Positions 56,591 through 64,000 of a stretch of DNA of 64,000 nt are shown here, one piece after another. The stretch's first letter is position 1. Each line of letters starts with the position of its first letter. Source of the DNA: Odontocerum albicorne. Lineage: Eukaryota > Arthropoda > Insecta > Trichoptera > Odontoceridae. The stretch covers positions 31,299,632 to 31,363,631 of the forward strand of contig OX463844.1 of assembly GCA_949825065.1 (NCBI GenBank), written 5' to 3'. Under the pieces are notes generated by a model. It saw only the letters and a list, made by a program, of their open reading frames with translations. It ran no database searches and was not told the DNA's origin. The position numbers and the translations under genes are program-made.

Positions 56591-59139
56591 CTAAAAAAAT
56601 ATTTTCTTATACGGTAACAATCAAACTTTTCAAAATGTGGATTACATCTTTAAAATCCAATTCAATTATGTTAATTAAGTTAATAACTAAATAGTTAAAT
56701 CACATATTTATGTTGTCTTTTCTCTTAGTGTTGTTAAATCTAAAATTTCTGTTACGTGTTTCTCTTTGCTATCTAACTCTTTTTTCTATTGATCATGCAT
56801 TACAAACGCTGCATAGAAACCTGCCATATTTAAATTATCACCTTGATAAACGAATATTTTTATAAGTACGAGTACATAACCCCACGACTGCTCAAAAATA
56901 GTACTTATATAATAAATTATGTAGAATTATGTTGTTGTTAAGGCATATAAGTTTTCAAGATGTCAGATATGGTAACATTTGATTTTACTCATTTTAAAAT
57001 TTACTCTTGTTTCACGTAAAACAAAATCGTTTTCTTTTAAAACTTTTTTTTTTGTTAACCACAATTGTTTTATTTCAAAATAATACCAATGATATTCATT
57101 TTATTAGCTTAATCTTATTTTTTTCAAAGGCTTTTTTATCTGGTGCGTTATTCTTTTTCATCTAAAAATCATTTCGGTGTCATGGCCGATGGCGTAATTG
57201 TACCATATCTCCTATTCCTGCATTGTGATGCAGTGTTTTCGTTTTTACATCAGAAGCGTGAGATTTGACACTTGCCTCGGATTCGTGATTTGTTCTGTAT
57301 GAATACAAATTCGATTCTGAATTTGATTAAAGACTGACCTTAGATTAACAATGTAAATATTTTTTCCTACATAACAACATTCTCGTAAACGTTAAGGAAT
57401 TTTTGCGCGTAGACGAATTACTTAACATTGTTTATTTTATTTTCAAGTAATACTAAAATTGTCGTTTCCTCTTTTAAACTAGTATTGAATATTTTCAATG
57501 CTTTTTTAAATTTATTTTTAGTGTACTCGTATATTTTTATCTATTTATCTTTAGTCCAATAAGTTTAAAAAAATAAAAACTTTTTAATTTAGTAAATACT
57601 CCTCGGAACTTGTTTTTTTTTATTATTATCACTTGTCTTTTAATTTGTAAGTTGATTTTCTTTTAAATTGTCTAGTATATTTTTACCTACTTATTTTTGT
57701 TTGAAAATCACATATTTTCAATTCCGTACTTCTTGGAACTTGTCTTTTTTGTTTATAAACAATTTGTCTTTTAATTTGCAAATATCTTGTCTTTAAATTT
57801 GTAAGTTTCTTTTCTTTTAAATTATCTATTTATTTTATACTTGAATTTTATTGTAACACTCAATATTCATCTTCTACATAAATTATATTTTATTGCCAAC
57901 ACCCAAACTTCATTACTCCATATAAGAATAAATTTATTTTGCTAAATTTTGATACTCCTCTAATGTAAAATAATTCAAAATACAGAGAAAACTCGTGCTA
58001 AAAGAGTGCCCCGTATTAATTGACGCCTCCGAGGCTAGGACCCTGTTCACAACAATAAATTCATATTAAATAGCTTACAAGTATCATTATCTTCACTTAT
58101 GCAAAAAATGACTTATTTATTAAACATTGGTTTTCTACAAATCCATATACTCGTATTTTTTGACTCGACCTTTCTACGTAAAAAAATATCGAAAGTTTTT
58201 TTCTCTTTCACAATACAAAAAAACTAAAATTTTCAGCAAAAAAACAATCAAGGTATTATTTGATTTCACTGTAAAAATGTAAAACGTTAAATTTTATGAA
58301 AAAATAGTTAATCATATTCAGACGTAACTTTGTTGTGATCCATAATTAATAGAACATGAATAAAACACAAACGTTTATTTTCTTCCACTTTATTTTTAGC
58401 ATGTCACTTTGAACATTTCAACACACACTTTGTCTTCCTGAGGCGACTTAATTAATCTAGCTTACATGTATTTGTATAGTATCTTCTTACTCTATTTTCC
58501 GTGAGACCTTAGACAATATTTATTATAAATGATCGTGAAAGTAACATAAAATTTTGTTTAGTCAAATTCACTCGAGGAAGATAATGTATGTTAAAATGCG
58601 AAAAGTAATATTTTAAAAAATATAGTGGAAAAAACAAATAACGTGTTGTATATTTATTACGTGAAAATAATAATAAATTAAAACAATTAGGGTTTCATCA
58701 TTCCTATCGACCTTATTTCATTTCGCTATCACACCAATAAATTGTGCAAGTGACGGTTTAACCTTAATAAACTCGTTAATGAACCTATCTTAAAGTGTTT
58801 CAATTAATCACGCCGAGTGAGATATCTTGACTATACGTAGATATATTTTATTGTTACCAGATGCATTTATATAAATAACCTTTTTTTATTATTGAATAAA
58901 GTAATCTATAACACAAACATTTGCCAAAGGCTATACGCTATACCTTAAGAACTAATCTAATTTATATATTATAACTATGAATTTACTTAATTTATCATGT
59001 AAATGTCTAACATGTAATTTTACTTTTAATAATCTTAAACATTTATAATATATTCATAAAAGTTTAGCATTTTTTTCCTTTCATTATTTTAAGATTTCAA
59101 TTGTAAATTTAATTTTTATCAATATTTAGATACGTATAT
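56591..59139. other. no gene; decayed tandem duplication near 57,590-57,840
   Basis: Segments starting ACTCCTCGGAACTTG (57,598) and ACTTCTTGGAACTTG (57,727) share a following order (TTTGTCTTTTAATTTG, TTTTCTTTTAAATTGTCTA or similar) at about 130-bp spacing. The rest is AT-rich. Octamers lie at 56,867, 57,524 and 58,148. Confidence 0.45.
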
Positions 59140-59230
59140 TATATACGTACCATCAAGTCATTTCCTTTTGAGTAGGCAGAGAGAACAGAGCGCCCAATAG
59201 AATCCGTAACTCTCGAACTGGAATATACTC
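59140..59230 (-). pseudogene. LINE family 2, terminal 3' fragment
   Basis: On the minus strand CGCTCTGTTCTCTCTGCCTA translates RSVLSAYSKGNDLMVRI and then stops in a TA-rich tail after GATGGTACGTATATAATAT. It matches the RSVLSAYP end of family 2 and shares the GGTACGTAT ending with the copy at 26,110-26,300. Confidence 0.55.
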
Positions 59231-59954
59231 GTAGATGACATCAATTAAGCATAACATCTAGGTTTAAAAAATGTTAACTCAACATTTATCAAGTTAATAA
59301 AACTTGGAGAAACAGCAATGTGTACCCAACGGACGATAAGATCTGATCTTGAAACCAGAAGATTGCCCTATTGTAGTAAACTTGGCGTTAGAATAAATAA
59401 ATTTGTGTTAACAAAATTATACGCGTAGTGATTGTAGTAAAACTAGTGATGCGTTTACATTCACAAGGTTATTTCCTGCTTCTCACTTTAGTGGCAATAA
59501 ATTTGGAATACACTTACACTTAAGACATTTATCAAAACAAACGTTTTTTTCAACAATTTGTTTGAAGTGTTTTGTTGATTGCAGATGTCCCACTCTTATT
59601 TCATAGTTTAACAATAATTTCAGATATTATTAACCAATTTTAGTAAATTTTCAAACCATAATATGCATGTGTACTATACTTCCTCTTTTGTTCACTCAAT
59701 TTTGGATTTTATGGTTTGTCTCGATAATACTCGTTTGATTGGAAACTTTTAAGAGTTCAATTTTCTCCACTTAAATAAATACAATAAAACAAATAGTCTA
59801 ATTAAGAATAAAAGGAAACTTGCTCAAATATTTCCAATGTAATCTATTCACAACCTTTATTTGAGGCACCGAGCATTTAAAATTTTCCCATTGTTATAAC
59901 TGTTGTCCTTGAACATGGTTTTTTTTTCTAAAATTAATAATTCGTCTGTTTATA
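59231..59954. other. no gene recognised
   Basis: This is plain AT-rich DNA. Confidence 0.55.
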
Positions 59955-60052
59955 TTTCCTGTTATAAATAGGGTTTGAACTTCCACTTTTTTTTAAACTG
60001 ACTTTAAATTGAAGGCATGTATCTTAAACAACACGGCCACGGAGGTCGTCAT
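59955..60052 (-). repeat. SINE-A head fragment
   Basis: On the minus strand GACGACCTCCGTGGCCGTGT (A box TGGCCGTGTTG) is followed, after a changed middle, by AAGTTCAAACCCTATTT (B-box like). The body was not recognised. Confidence 0.5.
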
Positions 60053-60549
60053 CTATGTATACTAACAATAATTTCTAATTAAATGTACACCAGTCATTGA
60101 TTAAAAATGACTTTTTATGGCATCAAATTATCTTACACTCATTCGTGAAGATATGTTATTACTCATAATCCTCAGCATAGATAGACATTATTTGAAAACA
60201 CCTCTTAATTATTGAAATCAAGATATAAACTTAATTATTTATTTTGAAGAATAAACCTGTTAAACAAAACACGCATGTTCTTAATGATATCATATTTTCT
60301 TGCTATGCTTTTATTCTTTTGTTATTCTTAGTTACTTTAAGCACGTGTATAACTAAAGCGTGAATTAATAATAAATGCACCATATTTTTTGTTTATAAGT
60401 CAAAATCATATAAACTTGTAATCCAATGATATAATCTAGTCATTATAAAGAAGATTTAGGCACACTTTCATTTTAATATTACGTATTTATTTTCAGCAAT
60501 GTTCAATGCAGAATCAGGCCACATGTATTTTTTGTTATCATATAATTTA
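60053..60549. other. no gene recognised
   Basis: This is plain AT-rich DNA. TA at 60,548-60,549 is the left target copy of the next mariner. Confidence 0.55.
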
Positions 60550-61846
60550 TTAGGGGTAAAAATTATTTCGGTCCGTTTCCAAAAGTTGGCTCTGGCAGTT
60601 ATGAATGGTTCATAGTGACAGCCGATTTTGGCGGTTTCAGAGAGGTTAGACATTTGCCAATAATATTCAGTTTATATCGCTTTGAGTTTCATGCAAAAAC
60701 CTTGTTTTGTACAGTGTTGAAAATGTCGAATTTTGTGTTAACCAAGCAGCATTTGCGGGAGGTTTTAATTTTCTGCTTTAATTGGAAGAAAAGTGTAGCT
60801 GAAGCCCATCGAATGCTTGTCGAAGTTTATGGTGACTCTGCTCCAACTGATAAATCATGTAGGGAATGGTTTTGACGTTTCAAGGATGGAGATTTCAGCG
60901 TCGAAGACAAGCATCGCTCTGGACAGCCAAAAAATTCGAGGACAAAGAATTAGAGGCATTACTCGAAGAAGATCAGAGTCAAACGCAAGAGGAGCTTGCA
61001 AAATCATTGGGAGTGACTCAACAAGCCGTTTCCGTACGATTGAGAGCCATGGGAACGATTCAAAAACAAGGAAATCGGGTGCCTTATGAACTGAAACCGA
61101 GAGACGTTGAAAGGCGATTTTTCCCTTGCGAGCAGCGGATTCAAAGGCAACAAAGAAAAGGTTTTTTGCATCGGATTGTAACAAGATGAGAAGTAAATAT
61201 TCTACGACAACCCCAAGAAGAAAAAATACTACCCTAAGCCCGGTCAATCGTTGCCATCGACCTCAACATCAACACCAAAACCGAACATACATGGTTCGAA
61301 GATCATGCTCTGTATCTGGTGGGACCAAAGGGGTGTTGTTTACTATGAGGTGCTGAAACCTGGCGATTCCATTACGAGCGATCGCTATCGGCTACAATTA
61401 ATTAGTTTGAGCCGTGCATTGCGAGAAAAACGGCCGGAATATGAGCAAAGACATGATTTTGTTATTCTTCTTCATGACAACGCTCGGCCTCATGTCGCAA
61501 AAGTCATAAAAAAATATTTGGAAACGCTCAAATGGGATGTTTTACCGCCCCCGCTGTATTCCCTGGACATTGCTCCTTCTGATTACTGGTTGTTCCGAAG
61601 GATGCAGCACGATTTGGCAGGTCACCGGATCACTTCTTTCGTAGAAACCGAAAATTGGATCCAAACTTGGATTGCCTCAAAAGACGAGTCATTTTTTCGA
61701 GATGGAATTCGAAAATTGCCTGAGAGATGTGAAAAAGTAGTAGCCATCGATGGACAATACTTTAATTGATCTGGTCATTCATTTTGTTTAGAAATAAATG
61801 CATTTTTGAACACAAAAAAACGGCCCGAAATAATTTGTACACCCAA
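60550..61846 (+). mobile_element. mariner transposon (mauritiana-like), 1,297 bp, decayed
   Basis: The left end starts TTAGGGGTAAAAATTATTTC. The right end, reverse-complemented, starts TTGGGTGTACAAATTATTTC. They match over about 29 bp with four differences. TA flanks both sides (60,548-60,549 and 61,847-61,848). Its ends share nothing with those of the mariner at 50,189, and its transposase belongs to another subfamily. The host sequence around it is not a recognised repeat. Confidence 0.9.
60723..61769 (+). pseudogene. mariner transposase, broken by two stops and two frameshifts
   Basis: The reading starts at ATG 60,723 (MSNFVLTKQHLREVLIFCFN) and meets TGA at 60,873-60,875 within W-F-stop-R-F-K, where family members have Arg. 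Near 60,925-60,932 a base is lost in an A run and the frame moves to one reading KKFEDKELEALLEED, LAKSLGVTQQAVSVRLRAMG and PYELKPRDVERR. Near 61,184 two bases are lost just before the first catalytic Asp codon (GAT 61,185-61,187), and the Trp after DEK is TAA. The last frame runs through CIWWDQRGVVYYEVLKPGD, LHDNARPHVAK (second Asp 61,476) and LDIAPSDYWLF (third Asp 61,581) to TGA at 61,767-61,769. Thirty-four residues separate the last two aspartates, the normal mariner spacing. Confidence 0.88.
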
Positions 61847-61848
61847 TA

Positions 61849-63060
61849 TATTGTATTTATAATAAATATATTTTCTAATTTAAATGTTGTGTTTTCATAT
61901 TTTGAAATACAATTAATTACGATATTTAACCTCATTGTTTTACTTATTAAAAATATTTTCATAAATAAACTCCACTGCCTTACATTCTTGATCCAAATCA
62001 TTAAACGTTTCTTGTTTTACATTGTAAATGTATATATTCTTATACAGTTCAACTTACCATTGTGTAACCTGACATTCTATGAACAGTAAAAAAACTGATG
62101 TAGTTGTCATTATTTCGAAACTTGACTTTTTTATATTATATCATTCACAATGATAATATAATATTGCTACTGGTATTTTGATTTAATAAAGTATTCGTTT
62201 CGTTAAATCATTATTTTTTTACCAATCCAACAAGCATATTCCTTATCCATAAAAATGTTTTCTTCATAACATTCATATCATCAGCATTAGTTATCAAACC
62301 GGACACAGTATTAACCACGGTGAATTGTTTTTGTGCTAATAATGTAAGTTTACAAAAAATAAAATATATGAATTTAAATGGATAGTAAAAAAATCAATCT
62401 AATTCCAAAATCATCAACTGTATAAAAAAAACCTATATGAAAATGAACTCATCTCTCCCAAAAAAAATTTCATAACATTTTTATTTGTTTTATTACGATG
62501 CTTCTACCTTTTTCATGTTTTGGATAATACATTAAAAAAAAGAAAAAGGTTTTTTACTTTTAAAAAATGTTTTTTTTACTTTTAAAAAAGGTTGATAATT
62601 TTTAAATCGTAGTTGAGCCTAGGTTCAACTCAGGACTTTGGGTCACTGACTGACGGATGAATGAATGTAAACAAAAAAATGTTCTGTTTGTACCAAAATA
62701 AAGTCATTTAATTAGAAATCAATTTAATGTATTAATGTAAAAAAGTTTCCGAGACATGTCAATATAATGATTCCATTATTGTTTATTTAAACCATTAAAT
62801 ATATCTATTTTACATTAAGGTTCTTTACAATTCGAGATATTGATAAAAATACTGGTTCAACGATCTGTTGAATATACTCGGATATAATAATATAATATAA
62901 TGGTAAATACTGCCTTATGTAACACAAATAATTACTCAAGCGACCCAGATGTGAATATCAAGCTGCATTGAGACTAAGGTGCCTTTCCAATACAAGATAA
63001 ATTGATCAGTTCAACTTGTCAAAAATGAGTTATTTTTAAGTCGGCGTCAGTGATCTATTG
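61849..63060. other. no gene recognised
   Basis: The DNA is AT-rich. A word with TTTTTTACTTTTAAAAAA is repeated near 62,550-62,590. A patch near 62,610-62,650 is less AT-rich without a motif. Confidence 0.55.
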
Positions 63061-63130
63061 AACAAGTTTTCTTCCATCGTATTTTGATATCTAGGGTTTG
63101 ATTCTTGGCGGGTTTTGCGCTCGATTGACA
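63061..63130 (+). repeat. possible SINE-B head fragment
   Basis: TCTTCCATCGTATTTTGATA, then CTAGGGTTTGATTCTTGG, resembles the head of the SINE-B at 56,262 (TCTTCCATAGCACGTGTGAA and GGGTTTGATTCCCG). No body follows. Confidence 0.28.
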
Positions 63131-64000
63131 CGAATATTTTTTTCATATAAATCTCTTACTGCATTGGTATTTGATAATAATAAATAATTTCAAACACACT
63201 TAATACTAAAGTATTCTAGTTATGTCAAGAGCCCTTTCTTTTTTAATTCTACCCTTTAACAAAATATAAAATAACTATACAACTACAAATATTCCATCAA
63301 TTGTTATTTAGCAGTTTCGAATTATCTTACATAACAAAAAGCGACAAATTTATCTTTTTTAGTCAGTTTAATATTTACATATTACCATTTTCTTCTTATA
63401 GATAGATAGCATAGAACCTGGTATAAATGTTTATTTAAAATTTCAATCAAATTGAAGATTTTATAACTACATAAATAGATACTTTGAACAGGTGCAGTAA
63501 ATATATTTCTTTGTAAATAAATGCTTCAAAATTATATATTGTTTTTGGCGTTAGTTGATATTTATTATGTTGAAATTTTAATTTACACTTTGCAAAATAA
63601 ATACTATCAAATAGACGGTTCAAATGCTTTAAATGTGAGTGTAATGACAAAATACCGCAAACAATGACAATGATGTTTTATTTATTGTAGATAACATTTT
63701 ATCAAAACGTTTATGTCATGTATAAACAATATTCGCAAGATTAATAAAAATAACAAATCTCTAGTATTGTAACTAAAATTAATTAAACACATAATAAACG
63801 TAATATTAAATAAATCTGCTAAAAATAATACAAAAAATGCAAAATTCATACTCTTCAAATATTAAAGATTGTTTTCACGGGAATACATGAATTCGGAAGA
63901 GCCTATTTACCTTTAAATTTTCATTGAACATTTTCTATCACATGTTTCTTTGGCTTGGATTGTTCGAAATATTTGTTTACACAATCGCTTGAAATAATAC
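63131..64000. other. no gene recognised
   Basis: This is AT-rich DNA to the window end. Confidence 0.55.

Overview
The window is strongly AT-rich eukaryotic DNA with no intact cellular protein-coding gene that I can support. What can be read is mobile-element debris typical of an insect nuclear genome: two mariner transposons (one irritans-like, one mauritiana-like), an internally deleted piggyBac-like element, a hAT-type MITE, at least three non-LTR retrotransposon (LINE) families present as decayed 3' ends, and two tRNA-derived SINE families. An insect is an inference from this set of elements. I cannot decide the order (Lepidoptera, Hemiptera or another) from the sequence alone. The stretch is probably intergenic or a very large intron. 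One short GC-rich, GC3-biased open segment near the left edge (312-437) could be the last coding exon of a gene that continues to the left.

Layout. 1-4,760: candidate exon, then plain AT-rich DNA. 4,760-10,060: three SINE-A copies and two LINE fragments. 11,013-16,770: minisatellites of 24, about 30 and 27 bp, and a SINE-A. 19,280-27,700: fragments of two LINE families, minisatellites of 33, 53 and 59 bp, a long (TA)n, a SINE-A with an internal 17-bp array, and a 388-bp hAT MITE. 27,700-31,920: nothing recognised. 31,924-34,200: piggyBac remnant directly next to a LINE fragment, then a second LINE copy carrying a 49-bp array. 34,200-41,860: nothing recognised except one long ORF. 41,860-44,220: hairpin-forming 34-bp array and near-perfect 75-bp array. 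45,160-51,540: SINE-A and SINE-B copies, a LINE whose coding sequence is expanded into a 51-bp array, and a mariner (50,189-51,470) inserted into a SINE-B. 54,119-56,590: SINE-A, an old duplication, SINE-B. 59,140-61,848: LINE and SINE fragments and a decayed mariner.

Three patterns stand out. (1) Tandem arrays are unusually dense, about twelve loci with different units. Three of them clearly grew out of transposon sequence: two from neighbouring parts of the same LINE family and one from a SINE. (2) The octamer TACGAGTA/TACTCGTA occurs 31 times by my hand count, where base composition predicts about two. In one minisatellite the filled and unfilled states can be compared, and the change is TA to TA-CTCG-TA, which looks like a small insertion or excision scar. 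(3) The TA-flanked mariner can be removed on paper from its SINE-B host, which gives a relative order of events. All counts and alignments here were made by eye.
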